NCBI GenBank assembly: GCA_002695185.1
Contig: NZOF01000045.1
Span: 1 to 64,000 of the forward strand
Direction of reading: 5' to 3'
Source: Erythrobacter sp.
GTDB taxonomy: Bacteria > Pseudomonadota > Alphaproteobacteria > Sphingomonadales > Sphingomonadaceae
DNA: 64,000 nt
The notes below the pieces were generated by a model. It was not told the DNA's origin. It ran no database searches and worked only from the letters and a program-made list of their open reading frames with translations. How positions within the stretch are numbered: the first letter of the stretch is position 1; each line of letters opens with the position of its first letter. A program made the translations under genes and the position numbers. Below, one piece after another: positions 53,297-62,934 of the stretch.

Positions 53297-54172
53297 ATGG
53301 CAGGTCTTCCCCCCAAACCATGGCCGACCGGCGATGCGATTCAGCTGGAACCGCTCGTACGCCGAGTGCTTGCACCCAACCCCTCGCCCTACACCTATAC
53401 CGGTACACAAAGTTACGTTGTGGGTATTGGCGGAGGCTGCGCGGTGATCGATCCCGGCCCGGACGAACGCGAGCATCTGCTGGCTCTCGATGAAGTAATC
53501 GGGGAGGAGCACGTCGTCGCGATCATGTGCACGCATACACATCGCGATCATTCTCCCGCAGCGAAGACCTTGTCGCAAAGAACCGGCGCTCCGGTCGTTG
53601 GCTGTGCGCCGTTGGTACTCAACGACAGCGGACCGCGGGCGGATGCTAGCTTCGACCGCACTTACGAACCCGACCGCGTGCTTGAGGATGGGGAAGCGAT
53701 GACCGGTCCTGGCTGGACCTTGCGAGCCGTGGCAACCCCGGGTCACGTGTCCAATCACTTATGTTTCGCGCTTGAGGAAAGCGGCGCGTTATTCACTGGC
53801 GATCATGTCATGGGCTGGTCGACGAGTGTTGTCGTACCACCTGATGGCGATATGGCCCAATATATGGCGAGCCTGGAGAAACTATACGCCCGCGAACAGG
53901 ATCGAATTTATTACCCGGCGCATGGCGAGGCGATTGAAAAGCCCCGTCAACTGGTGCGCGGTATGATCGGCCATCGGCGCCAGCGGGAAAATCAGATCAA
54001 GCGCCACCTCCGGGAAGGGCCTCATGCCGCTGCAGATTTCGTCCCGAAAATGTACAAGGGTCTGGACGAGAAGCTTCACGAAGCAGCGAAGATGTCGGTT
54101 ACCGCCCATCTTATCGATCTCGAAAATCGCGGTCTCGTCACACGGGACCAAGATCTTTGGGTTGCGATCTAG
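53297..54172 (+). CDS. Metallo-beta-lactamase fold hydrolase (LACTB2-like)
   Basis: 291 residues. The metal-binding motif is MCTHTHRDHSPAAKTL (HxHxDH), with later metal ligands in VATPGHVSNHLCF and FTGDHVMGWSTSVV and a final His in YYPAHGEAIEKP. A winged-helix C-terminal domain (about 210-291) matches the LACTB2-like branch. Substrate not shown. Starts 53297 as ATG after AGCAGGAA. Confidence 0.88.
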   Translation: MAGLPPKPWPTGDAIQLEPLVRRVLAPNPSPYTYTGTQSYVVGIGGGCAVIDPGPDEREHLLALDEVIGEEHVVAIMCTHTHRDHSPAAKTLSQRTGAPVVGCAPLVLNDSGPRADASFDRTYEPDRVLEDGEAMTGPGWTLRAVATPGHVSNHLCFALEESGALFTGDHVMGWSTSVVVPPDGDMAQYMASLEKLYAREQDRIYYPAHGEAIEKPRQLVRGMIGHRRQRENQIKRHLREGPHAAADFVPKMYKGLDEKLHEAAKMSVTAHLIDLENRGLVTRDQDLWVAI

Positions 54173-54308
54173 GTTAGCCCTCCGAAAACTGACGAGAGCT
54201 TCCCTGGCGACGATCAAATATGAATACCGGACCTGGTAGGAACCCCCTCGCCTCGCTGCCCGTTCGCTCTATAAGCGCTTCCAAAGCAATTCAGATGAGA
54301 TACTACAC

Positions 54309-55295
54309 ATGACCGCCGAAACCACATTGCCGACCGGCCAGGATTTGCTCAGCGAAATCGATCGCCTGCGCAAAGAAAAGAATGCGATCATCCTCGCGCA
54401 TTACTACCAAAGTTCCCAGATTCAGGATCTTGCCGATTTCGTCGGCGATAGCCTCGAGCTTTCCCGTAAGGCTGCCGAAACTGATGCGGATGTAATTGCA
54501 TTCTGCGGCGTGAAGTTCATGGCTGACACAGCCAAGATTCTTAGTCCCGAAAAGATTGTGGTTCTGCCGGATATGGATGCAGGTTGCAGCTTGGAAGACA
54601 GCTGCCCGCCCGACAAATTCAAGGCCTTCCGCGAAAAGCACCCCGATCACATCGCGCTGACGTACATCAACTGCTCGACCGAGGTGAAGGCGCTCAGCGA
54701 CGTCATCGTCACCTCTTCCAGCGCGGAAACCATCATCAGCCAAATTCCCGAAGACCAGAAGATCATCTTCGGTCCCGACCGGCACCTTGGTGGCTACATG
54801 AGCCGCAAGTTCGGCCGCGAGATGCTGCTCTGGCCGGGTGTGTGCATCGTGCACGAAGCCTTCAGCGAGACCGAGCTTCTGAAGCTGAAGCAAGAGCACC
54901 CCGGCGCCCCGATAGCCGCGCATCCCGAATGTCCGCCGACCATCGTCGACCACGCCGATTACGTGGGTTCGACAAGCGGCATCCTGCAATTCGCGCAGAC
55001 CTTCGAAGGCGACACGCTGATTGTGGCGACCGAGCCGCACATTATTCATCAGATGGAAAAGGCGCTGCCAGAAAAGAATTTCATCGGTGCGCCTGGTGCA
55101 GATGGCAACTGCAGTTGCAACATCTGTCCCTACATGGCGTTGAATACGCTGGAGAAGCTCTACAAGTGCCTCGATACGCTGGAGCCGCGTATCGAAATTG
55201 AAGAAGGCTTGCGCTTGCAGGCCAAACAGAGCCTGGACCGGATGCTGGAAATGGCGAGCGGAACGATCGGCAAGGGTGATCTCGGGCGCGTTTAA
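54309..55295 (+). CDS. nadA: Quinolinate synthase A
   Basis: 328 residues. The NadA blocks are LAHYYQSSQIQDLADFVGDS, FCGVKFMADTAKIL, PDMDAGCSLEDSCPPDKF (cluster Cys), HPECPPTIVDHADYVGSTSG (second Cys) and GNCSCNICPYMALNTL (third Cys). It makes quinolinate for NAD synthesis. nadB and nadC are not next to it. Its stop overlaps the convergent blh frame by four bases. Confidence 0.96.
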   Translation: MTAETTLPTGQDLLSEIDRLRKEKNAIILAHYYQSSQIQDLADFVGDSLELSRKAAETDADVIAFCGVKFMADTAKILSPEKIVVLPDMDAGCSLEDSCPPDKFKAFREKHPDHIALTYINCSTEVKALSDVIVTSSSAETIISQIPEDQKIIFGPDRHLGGYMSRKFGREMLLWPGVCIVHEAFSETELLKLKQEHPGAPIAAHPECPPTIVDHADYVGSTSGILQFAQTFEGDTLIVATEPHIIHQMEKALPEKNFIGAPGADGNCSCNICPYMALNTLEKLYKCLDTLEPRIEIEEGLRLQAKQSLDRMLEMASGTIGKGDLGRV

Positions 55296-55999
55296 CGCTC
55301 GAGACGTTCCGTCAGCATGTGCGGAGTTGCCATTCCAAAAGCGAGCGCCACGGCTAGCTGGGTTGCAAGTAAGCCCTGAGCAACAGCGACTGCGAGAGCA
55401 AACGCACCGAGGGTAGCGATCGCGGTGGGCAGAGCCACCGCTCGCACGACCCGCCTCCGGCCATAGGCAGCAATCTGCCGTTCCTGCACTGGAAGCGCAT
55501 GGGCGATAAGGAAGATCAGCCCAACGGCAAGGACAGGCTGCAAGAAAGCGATCGACAGGCCAGCCACGATGGCATGTCCGAAACCGCGCAGCCCCTTGAT
55601 GAACGCATAGAGAGCGAAGCCACCGCCTACGATGCCGCCAAGCGCAAGAAAGCGCAGGAAATTACGAGGCAATTCCTCCCCAGCTACGAAACCGAGTACG
55701 GTTGCCGTCTCGCTGTAGCGGAGCAGCGCGCTGCCTCCGACTGCCAGTCCGGCAATGGCGATACGTGTAACTTTGTCAAAGCGGCAGTCGCTGCGTGAAA
55801 AATGCCAGGCCGACAAAGCCAAGAATAATGCGAGGCCGCCGAGAGGTTCGATCAAAAAGAGCCCTGCTACTGCCGCGCCGATCAGCACGTATGCAATTGC
55901 GTGGATCAGGGTGAATGATGCGAGCGTGTCTTCCTGCTCGTCGCCGGCTCCGTGCGAGAGACCGAGAACGAAAAAGATCAGGCCGATGTAGACTGGCAG
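55292..55999 (-). CDS. blh: Brp/Blh-type beta-carotene 15,15'-dioxygenase
   Basis: A multi-span membrane protein that would make retinal for the adjacent rhodopsin. Family blocks are GLSHGAGDEQ near the N-terminus and SAWHFSRSDC later (iron-binding His). The frame is open up to the rhodopsin TGA, but ATG, GTG or TTG occur only at 55888 and later, which would remove GLSHGAGD. I place the start at CTG 55999, which has a GGGGG just upstream; ATT 56014 or CTG 56110 are alternatives. The rhodopsin terminator lies at 56051-56080, before the first two of these. Confidence 0.8.
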   Translation of the reverse strand: MPVYIGLIFFVLGLSHGAGDEQEDTLASFTLIHAIAYVLIGAAVAGLFLIEPLGGLALFLALSAWHFSRSDCRFDKVTRIAIAGLAVGGSALLRYSETATVLGFVAGEELPRNFLRFLALGGIVGGGFALYAFIKGLRGFGHAIVAGLSIAFLQPVLAVGLIFLIAHALPVQERQIAAYGRRRVVRAVALPTAIATLGAFALAVAVAQGLLATQLAVALAFGMATPHMLTERLER

Positions 56000-56050
56000 T
56001 GCGCCCCCTGTAATCTGGGCGATTACAGCGAGGGTTACGGCGAACCACGA

Positions 56051-56080
56051 TAAAAGGGCCCCGGCATTATGCCAGGGCCC
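56051..56080 (-). terminator. Intrinsic terminator after the rhodopsin gene
   Basis: On the minus strand GGGCCCTGGCA pairs with TGCCGGGGCCC (one G-T pair, loop TAA), followed by TTTTA. It sits between rhodopsin and blh, so blh would be reached only by read-through or by its own promoter. Confidence 0.82.
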
Positions 56081-56113
56081 CGATCGTTTGAAGGCGACTG
56101 CCGGCTTCAGCCG

Positions 56114-56980
56114 TCAATCTCCCCTGCGGGATGCGACTGCCGAACCGAGCGGCGATGTCTCCAGTGCCTCGGCTGCGGGAACATAACCCTCAAGCGCCGA
56201 ACGACGAAGGACGTAGCGGCTCAGGATCAGGCCGTAGATCAGCTTCGACGAGATGTCGGCGATTGAGAATAGCAGTTGGCGGATGACCACCACATCGCCA
56301 TCGAAACCGATTTGCGGCAGGGCATAGGCAATCGGGTAGATTCCCCATGTGGCGAGAAAATACCACCAGATGTTCTTCGGCCATGCCTTGAGTTCGGGAG
56401 GGCTTTTCGCCACGCCCAGAGAGATTACCCCGCGCACTTCGATGATCAGCCATACGAAGAACACCGTCGAAATCACGCCCCAAATGTTGAGCCTAGACCA
56501 GTCACCCGTTTCACCGAATTGACCGTAGAGACCTGTCCAGATCATCAACAAGGCCGGCACGATCATGCGGATCGCCCGCTTGTGAAGATCGGGACGAGCA
56601 ATGCCGAATGCGATGGCAAGCTGCGTCAGCAGGATAGGAACTGTGATCGTCCAGTTTCCGTACCGGAAGGCGTTGGTGAAACTCTGGTTCTCGGCAAGCG
56701 GGCGATAAACGCTGCCGACCAGTTCATAACTCGTCTGCCAGAGGTTGAATTCACGAAGCAGGCTAAGCCCAGCCGATGCCATCACGACAGCAGAGAGGAT
56801 AGGGACGATGCGATACCGCGGCGCAAGCTGCAACGACATCACAAGAAAGAAGAGAATAAACGCGAAATGCGCGCCGTAGCTAACCATCAGGATCAAGGAT
56901 CCGCTGGTGAATTGTCCGGTCGTCAGGGTAACGAGATTCTCGATACTACCAAACTGACCCACAGCTTGTTCAGCAATCAT
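56114..56980 (-). CDS. Microbial rhodopsin of NTQ type (predicted light-driven chloride pump)
   Basis: 288 residues with seven membrane segments. Retinal lysine is Lys246 in ADISSKLIYG, with the helix-G Asp242. In helix C the BR positions 85/89/96 are Asn109, Thr113 and Gln120 (RYGNWTITVPILLTQ), the NTQ motif, which by family knowledge marks inward chloride pumps rather than proton pumps. ATG 56980 has AAGGA at the right distance. The gene stands beside blh, which would supply retinal, and is divergent from the DUF2254 pair. An intrinsic terminator follows. Confidence 0.93.
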   Translation of the reverse strand: MIAEQAVGQFGSIENLVTLTTGQFTSGSLILMVSYGAHFAFILFFLVMSLQLAPRYRIVPILSAVVMASAGLSLLREFNLWQTSYELVGSVYRPLAENQSFTNAFRYGNWTITVPILLTQLAIAFGIARPDLHKRAIRMIVPALLMIWTGLYGQFGETGDWSRLNIWGVISTVFFVWLIIEVRGVISLGVAKSPPELKAWPKNIWWYFLATWGIYPIAYALPQIGFDGDVVVIRQLLFSIADISSKLIYGLILSRYVLRRSALEGYVPAAEALETSPLGSAVASRRGD

Positions 56981-57102
56981 GCGATTGTCCTTCGAAAAAG
57001 GGGGACTAGCCCCAATTGAAGCGACACTGCCCAGTCCTGGCCCCCATAAGCTGTGCGCGTAGCAACCAAATCGCGTTTAAGCGGTTGTGTTCCTGAATAG
57101 AA

Positions 57103-58407
57103 ATGGACGGGGCACGTTTTTTGACTGGACCAAAACCTATAAACGACCTGTTAGGCTGGTTCGTCCATCGTCTTACTGCCAATTACTGGTCCCTGGCTTT
57201 ATGCGCTGTGCTGGCGGCACCCTTGGTCTTCGCTGCCAGTTTGCATGCGGACCGAAATGGCTTGACCGCTTGGATTTTGGAGCATGATCTTGCTCCTGTC
57301 GCCACCGCGGAGACAGCACGTGATGCTGCGGCATTGATTGCCGGGATCGACGCAGCATTTCTCACCCTTTATTTTTCCATCTCGCTGATCGTGCTGACGA
57401 TTGCTGCTGGCAATCTCGGCGTGCGCCTGATCGATCGCTGGCTGGCGAAACGATTGGTCCGCATTTCCATAGCCGGCCTGTGTTTCACGCTCATTCACGC
57501 GACGCTGACGATGAATGCGATGGATGCTGATGCGGGTCTTATCGATACGCCTTTGGCCACATTCGCCTCCACAGTACTGCTGCTTATGATCAACACGGTA
57601 ATGCTTGCTGTGGCCACTCACGATCTTGGCCGCACCATGTTCATCGACAGAGCGATTGATGCTGTTGCATCCGACGGGCGAAAGAGTGTCGTGCTGCTCC
57701 AGCAGGTACCTCAGACTCAAACAGACTGGGCTGACACGGTAAAAGCTCCGCGTAACGGCTATATCGAAGGGGTGGAGCTCAAGCGGCTCAGCAAGGCGCT
57801 TGCCAGCGGCAGTGAATCACGGCTTGAGGTAGCCCCGGGCCAGCATGTGTTGAAGGGGCAGACGCTCATATCTTGCCAGAGCCAATGTGAGTATCCGAAG
57901 GCGGTTCTGAGAGCTATTCCGATCGGCAAGTTCCGCAGTAATACGCAAGGGGCGGTTTTCCAGATACGCCTCTTGGTTGAGATCGCTGCACGGGCCTTAT
58001 CGCCCGCCGTCAACGATTTCTACACTGCACTGGCGGCAGTCGATGCGCTGACGGAAGTCGCATCCGGGCATTGCCGCAACTGGGTGGACGAAGGCAACGT
58101 TCCCGTCAGCCTGGATTACCCGTCCATCGCCCTGCCCGGCCAGGACTTTCGCGGTCTCTTCGAAGATCCGCTGGCCGCCCTGAGACAGGCAGCGGCCGAT
58201 TACCCTTCCGTTTCGATCCGGATAATCGGGAACGTCCAGCGACTTGTGCGCTTGCATTGCTCTCATGCGCCCGGTCTGGTGGTCTTTCTTGTCGAATACG
58301 CTAGCGAACTCCATCAGCAAGCACGCGCTCGCTGCGAAATCGATATGGACAGGGATACCCTGGATCGAAGGCTGGCGGAACTAAAGAAAGAGGCAGGGAC
58401 TGGATGA
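57103..58407 (+). CDS. DUF2254 family membrane protein (first)
   Basis: 434 residues. Four membrane segments in the first 180 residues (WSLALCAVLAAPLVFAASLH, AAFLTLYFSISLIVLTIAAG and others), then a soluble domain with RNGYIEGVELKRLSKAL and EIAARALSPAVNDFYTALAA, the DUF2254 hallmark. Overlaps the second copy by four bases. Function unknown; the ALSPxxNDFxTA block is shared by both. Confidence 0.85.
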   Translation: MDGARFLTGPKPINDLLGWFVHRLTANYWSLALCAVLAAPLVFAASLHADRNGLTAWILEHDLAPVATAETARDAAALIAGIDAAFLTLYFSISLIVLTIAAGNLGVRLIDRWLAKRLVRISIAGLCFTLIHATLTMNAMDADAGLIDTPLATFASTVLLLMINTVMLAVATHDLGRTMFIDRAIDAVASDGRKSVVLLQQVPQTQTDWADTVKAPRNGYIEGVELKRLSKALASGSESRLEVAPGQHVLKGQTLISCQSQCEYPKAVLRAIPIGKFRSNTQGAVFQIRLLVEIAARALSPAVNDFYTALAAVDALTEVASGHCRNWVDEGNVPVSLDYPSIALPGQDFRGLFEDPLAALRQAAADYPSVSIRIIGNVQRLVRLHCSHAPGLVVFLVEYASELHQQARARCEIDMDRDTLDRRLAELKKEAGTG

Positions 58408-59729
58408 CCGCTTATCTCAAGAAAATCTGGCTTGATGTTAATGCCAGTTACTGGTTCCTTCCTGCTCTGTTTTCCATCGCCGCTCTCCTTCTCGCGACCC
58501 TCACCTTGTGGATGGATCGGAATGGCTACGCGGCTTCTGTGACTGACGTCAGCTGGCTGGAACCCGCCCGGCCGGATGGCGCCAGCAACATGCTTTCGGT
58601 GATAGCCAGCGCCATGATCGGCGTTGCGTCTACCGTGTTCTCTATCACCATCGCCGCCGTAGCCTACGCCAGCGGCAACTATGGGCCACGCCTCCTGACG
58701 AATTTCATGGAAGACCGAGGCAACCAGTTCAGCCTTGCGACGTTCATCGGCACCTTTGTCTATTCGATCCTGATCCTCCGCACGGTCCGCGCGGAACACG
58801 AAGCCCCAGCAGACCTTCAGGATGCAATGGCCGCAGGGTCCCTCCCGGGCTTCGTGCCACAGTTGTCGATGCTCGTGGCATTCGCACTGATGCTGCTGAG
58901 CGTGGCTGTACTCGTGTACTTTCTCAACCACATCCCCGCGTCAATTCGCATCAACACGGTTCTGAAGGGTATCGGGGCCCGGCTTCTCGAAGAGATCGAA
59001 GAGCGGTTTCCGGGTGGCAACGATGGGGAGAATACGGGCGGAGCCCCGAACGGCGTACCCATCGTTTCGCATGGTACTGGATACGTCCAAGCCATCGGGT
59101 TCGCAAAACTCGAGAAGCTCGCCGCGAAAGAGAACGGAAAGCTCAAACTGGCGGTGCGAACAGGTGACTTCGTGCATCCCGACGTAACGATTGCGTATTG
59201 GGCGGACATGGATATCGTCAAAGACTGTCCCGATGACGAAGTGCGCGCGGCATTCACGCTGGGCAGTATGCGAACGCCCAGCCAGGACATGCAGTTTCTG
59301 ATCGACGAACTGGTAGAAATCGGGTTGCGGGCGCTTTCTCCCGGCATCAATGACCCCTTCACGGCGGTAACCGCAGTGCATTGGCTCGGCGCCGCTACCG
59401 CAGAGCTAGCGCGGAGGAAACTGACCCGGTCTTTTGCCGAAGCTGGTGAGGATCCTCATCTCATCCTGCTCGAAGACGATTTTTCCCATTTCGTACGGCG
59501 CGGCTTCGGCGCAATGCGCGGCAGTGTTGCCACGAACCGCATCGCGGCCCTCGTAACATTCGACGCGCTCATCGATGCGGCCTCTACCCTCAATGACGAG
59601 AGCCGGCGGGCTGAGTTGAAATTGCAAGGCGACCTGTTGAGAGAACAGGCGCGTGAACATCTGGTTGGCCCGGAACTTCACGAAGTCGAAGCTCGATATC
59701 AGCAATTCGTCACTCGGATGGAGCGCTAG
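58404..59729 (+). CDS. DUF2254 family membrane protein (second)
   Basis: 441 residues, diverged from its neighbour. Membrane segments at about 13-33, 70-90, 108-128 and 155-175; soluble domain with GTGYVQAIGFAKLEKLAAKE and EIGLRALSPGINDPFTAVTA. ATGA overlap with the first copy indicates co-translation and perhaps a heteromer. Its end overlaps the convergent transporter gene by 20 bp. Confidence 0.87.
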   Translation: MTAYLKKIWLDVNASYWFLPALFSIAALLLATLTLWMDRNGYAASVTDVSWLEPARPDGASNMLSVIASAMIGVASTVFSITIAAVAYASGNYGPRLLTNFMEDRGNQFSLATFIGTFVYSILILRTVRAEHEAPADLQDAMAAGSLPGFVPQLSMLVAFALMLLSVAVLVYFLNHIPASIRINTVLKGIGARLLEEIEERFPGGNDGENTGGAPNGVPIVSHGTGYVQAIGFAKLEKLAAKENGKLKLAVRTGDFVHPDVTIAYWADMDIVKDCPDDEVRAAFTLGSMRTPSQDMQFLIDELVEIGLRALSPGINDPFTAVTAVHWLGAATAELARRKLTRSFAEAGEDPHLILLEDDFSHFVRRGFGAMRGSVATNRIAALVTFDALIDAASTLNDESRRAELKLQGDLLREQAREHLVGPELHEVEARYQQFVTRMER

Positions 59730-60630
59730 GGGCCCTTTGCTGCGGAGTGCTCTTGGCGAGAAGCAGAGCTGCAGCAACCAACGCCATTCCAAGAATATCC
59801 AGCGGGACCAGCATTTCGCGGAAAACCAGCCAGCCCACGCTGGCGGCTACTGCGGGCTGCGTCAGCAAAGCCATACCAATAATCAAGGGCGAGAAATTCT
59901 TCAGCGAGTACACCAGCAGGCCCTGGCCTACAATTTGGCTACTAAGAGCCAGCAGAAGCACCGGAGTCCAGCCCGCGTCCCCTGGCCATACGGGTTCTCC
60001 CGCAGAAATTGCCAATGCAAGTAGAAGGGGGGACGCTGCGATACAGATCAGCAGCAACACACTCCATTGCCCTAAAGCAACCCGGGCGCGTTGCGCGGGG
60101 AGAAGGTAGAAAGCGTAGCAAACCCCGGCAAAGAGACAGAACAGATCGCCAACGAAGTTAACGGGCGAAATCTCAAGACTCCGGCCCAACAAAATTGTTG
60201 CTCCAATGAGCGCTGCCAGAACACCGCCGGCTTCCCGCCATGAGGGTGCTCGGCGCAGCGCAACCAGCCCCCAAACCATCAGGATTACGCTGCCCGAATT
60301 CCCAAAAAGCACCGCATTACCGAGACGAGTGCGCTCGATACCGATGTGCCAGCTTGCCAGATCAGCGGCGAAAAACACGCCTGCAATAATAACGAGTATA
60401 GCAAGCTTGCGGTCGGCAGGTTCGGGAGTCCGACCACGCCATGCAAGAAAAGCTATTACCGGAATTGGCAGAAACAGCCGCCAGAACGCGGCAGAAATCG
60501 GGCCTGTATCGGAAAGCCGCACGAGCCACGGCCCTAGCGCCAACGCGACATTGCCGGCAATCAATGCCGTGAAGTGCCATGCACTGGCCTGAAAGCCATT
60601 GTTGTCCGTAGGGCTGCTTGTTTCGCTCAT
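59710..60630 (-). CDS. EamA/DMT-family transporter
   Basis: 306 residues with ten predicted membrane helices in two EamA repeats (ALIAGNVALALGPWLVRLSD and FVGDLFCLFAGVCYAFYLLP; the second ends PAVAASVGWLVFREMLVPLD). Members export or import small metabolites. Substrate cannot be told. Divergent from the ene-reductase gene by about 55 bp. Confidence 0.88.
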   Translation of the reverse strand: MSETSSPTDNNGFQASAWHFTALIAGNVALALGPWLVRLSDTGPISAAFWRLFLPIPVIAFLAWRGRTPEPADRKLAILVIIAGVFFAADLASWHIGIERTRLGNAVLFGNSGSVILMVWGLVALRRAPSWREAGGVLAALIGATILLGRSLEISPVNFVGDLFCLFAGVCYAFYLLPAQRARVALGQWSVLLLICIAASPLLLALAISAGEPVWPGDAGWTPVLLLALSSQIVGQGLLVYSLKNFSPLIIGMALLTQPAVAASVGWLVFREMLVPLDILGMALVAAALLLAKSTPQQRAPSAPSE

Positions 60631-60685
60631 TCACGCCCCCTAGCTCCCCTTCCATACAAGGCCAGCCAAAAAGGACTAAGCCGCT

Positions 60686-61795
60686 ATGCATGACAAATTG
60701 TTCGACCCCCTCACCCTAGGCGCTGTTGAAACCCGCAACCGCATTTTCATGGCTCCCCTAACTCGCGCCCGCTCCACCCAGCCAGGTTCGATCCCGAATG
60801 AAATGATGGCCACCTATTATCGTCAGCGTGCAGGTGCTGGTCTCATCATTTCGGAAGCGACAGGTATTAGCGTCGAAGGCCTCGGATGGCCCGCCGCGCC
60901 AGGTATCTGGAGTGAAGAGCAAATCGAAGGCTGGAAACTGGTTACGGATGGGGTGCACGAAGAGGGTGGGAAGATTGTTCTCCAGATGTGGCATATGGGC
61001 CGACTGGTACATCCCGATTTCCTGAGCGGCAATGCACCCGTATCGGCAAGCGCAACAAGGGCTCCCGGACACGCTCACACTTTCGATGGTCGTAAGGATT
61101 ACGAGCCGGCGCGCGAACTCTCGAAGGAGGAAATCGCTCGCGTGGTGGAAGACTATCGTAAGGCGGCGGAGAATGCGAAAGAAGCCGGCTTCGATGGTGT
61201 GCAATTGCACGGAGCGAATGGCTATCTAGTCGACCAGTTTCTGCGGGATAGCACTAACCTGCGTGAGGACGAATATGGCGGTAGCGTCGAAAATCGCACC
61301 CGGTTCCTGCGAGAGGTATTGACCGCTCTTATCGATGTCTGGGGTGCGGACCGGGTGGGTGTCCGGCTTTCGCCGAATGGAGAAACCCAAGGCTGCGATG
61401 ACTCCGATCCTGCCGCAACCTTTGGAGCTGCCGCAAAAGTCGTCGAAGAACTAGGTCTCGCCTTCCTGGAGCTTCGCGAACCTGGACCGGAGGGGACGTT
61501 CGGCTCTACTGAGGTTCCCAAGCAGAGCCCGTTGATCCGTTCAATTTATTCTGGGCCTCTAGTGCTCAATAGCGATTATTCGCCGGAGCAAGCTGTTGCA
61601 GACATCGAGGCGGGGCATTGCGATGCGGTAAGCTGGGGGCGTGATTTCATTTCCAACCCTGACCTTCCCGACCGTTTTCGAGAGGGAAGCCAGATCGCGC
61701 CGAATGTGAATGTGCCGCAGAGCTGGTACATGCCCGGACCTGAAGGCTACATTGATTACCCCACGCTCGCAGAAGCAGACAAGACATCGGTTTGA
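60686..61795 (+). CDS. Old Yellow Enzyme-type alkene reductase (NemA-like)
   Basis: 369 residues. FMN-barrel blocks: RIFMAPLTRARSTQPGSIPN, ISEATGISVEGLGW, LQMWHMGRLVHPD, FDGVQLHGANGYLVDQFLRD (substrate His-Asn pair) and SWGRDFISNPDLPDRFREG. It reduces activated C=C bonds with NADPH. The classic-OYE pattern is complete. Confidence 0.93.
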   Translation: MHDKLFDPLTLGAVETRNRIFMAPLTRARSTQPGSIPNEMMATYYRQRAGAGLIISEATGISVEGLGWPAAPGIWSEEQIEGWKLVTDGVHEEGGKIVLQMWHMGRLVHPDFLSGNAPVSASATRAPGHAHTFDGRKDYEPARELSKEEIARVVEDYRKAAENAKEAGFDGVQLHGANGYLVDQFLRDSTNLREDEYGGSVENRTRFLREVLTALIDVWGADRVGVRLSPNGETQGCDDSDPAATFGAAAKVVEELGLAFLELREPGPEGTFGSTEVPKQSPLIRSIYSGPLVLNSDYSPEQAVADIEAGHCDAVSWGRDFISNPDLPDRFREGSQIAPNVNVPQSWYMPGPEGYIDYPTLAEADKTSV

Positions 61796-61889
61796 GCCAC
61801 CGGCAGCAAGATCAGCGAGCGCATACGCGGTACATCCAACATGCGCTCGCTGTTATCTAATGATTTGCAACGATTAGGCGGTTGCAGAA

Positions 61890-62207
61890 CTAATTGAGGT
61901 CGGGATCGGAAGCAGAGCCATCCGAGGTTTCTACTTCCGTAGCGACTACTTCGGCTGCATCACCGGGCGATGTAGCTACCTGTGCGTTGCCGGTTGCAGC
62001 AGAATCATCGCTCTGATCTTCTGCTTGTTCGAGGGGCGGAGATTTAGACTGCAACGTATCGAGCGGAAGCATGTCATCGCTGATGGTCCCACCAAGGACC
62101 TCTCCTCGCGCGGTTGCGTCGTCATCCTGCTCGGCCACGGGGGCCGAACTGTCACCGCACGCTGCAAGCGCAAGGCAGGAAATAATGATTAGGGAAGCAC
62201 GTATCAC
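61890..62207 (-). CDS. Small acidic lipoprotein, unknown
   Basis: 105 residues. [20 protein letters not shown] is a lipoprotein signal with lipobox LAAC; the mature part is Asp/Glu/Ser-rich and probably disordered. It overlaps the lipB end by four bases. No function shown. Confidence 0.75.
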   Translation of the reverse strand: MIRASLIIISCLALAACGDSSAPVAEQDDDATARGEVLGGTISDDMLPLDTLQSKSPPLEQAEDQSDDSAATGNAQVATSPGDAAEVVATEVETSDGSASDPDLN

Positions 62208-62875
62208 GGCAGCGAGCAGGCCTTTCCTTCTAGCGCAGAGAGAAAATCGCTCGCGCGGTTCTTGAGCGCCTTATCGAAATCTTCCGCGTCAATGTCGAGA
62301 CCTAGCTTTCCAAGGCTGGTCACGCCGAATTCATCGATCCCGCAAGGAACTATTCCGGAAAAATGGCTAAGGTCCGGCGAAATGTTCACGGAAAAACCGT
62401 GCATGGTAACCCAGCGTCGTACCCGGACACCGATAGCGCCGATCTTGGCTTCGCGACCGTCAATATCGCGAGTCCAGATCCCTATTCTTCCATCCGCACG
62501 CCAACAATCGACACCCAGATCACCAAGGGTCGCGATTACCCAGCCTTCGACAGAATGCACAAAGCAGCGGACATCACGACCACGCTTTTTCAGATCCAGC
62601 ATTAGATAACCGATCCGCTGGCCAGGGCCGTGATATGTATAGCGTCCACCACGTCCGGCCTCGACCACTTCGAAACGCGGGTCGAGCAATTCCGCGCCAT
62701 CAGCGCTGGTACCTGCGGTATAAACCGGGGGGTGCTCCAGCAGCCAGATCATCTCGCGCTTGTCACCGGAGGCAATTGCTTCATTGCGTGAAACCATCGT
62801 TTCGAGCGCAGCGCGATAGGGCAGCTGTCCCTTTTCTTCACGCCATTCGATATTTTCGGGGAGTTGGAGAGACAT
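62204..62875 (-). CDS. lipB: Octanoyl-[ACP]-protein transferase
   Basis: About 223 residues from ATG 62875 (an upstream TTG at 62911 is less likely). The catalytic blocks are [20 protein letters not shown] (RGGxxTxHxPGQ) and [20 protein letters not shown]; the usual active-site Cys follows as VPCGI. LipB transfers octanoate to lipoyl domains; lipA is not in the window. Confidence 0.94.
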   Translation of the reverse strand: MSLQLPENIEWREEKGQLPYRAALETMVSRNEAIASGDKREMIWLLEHPPVYTAGTSADGAELLDPRFEVVEAGRGGRYTYHGPGQRIGYLMLDLKKRGRDVRCFVHSVEGWVIATLGDLGVDCWRADGRIGIWTRDIDGREAKIGAIGVRVRRWVTMHGFSVNISPDLSHFSGIVPCGIDEFGVTSLGKLGLDIDAEDFDKALKNRASDFLSALEGKACSLP

Positions 62876-62934
62876 CGGCGATTGCGTGGCGATTGTCTTC
62901 ACGCTTATCAAGAGGCAACCAAACGGGAGGCACT

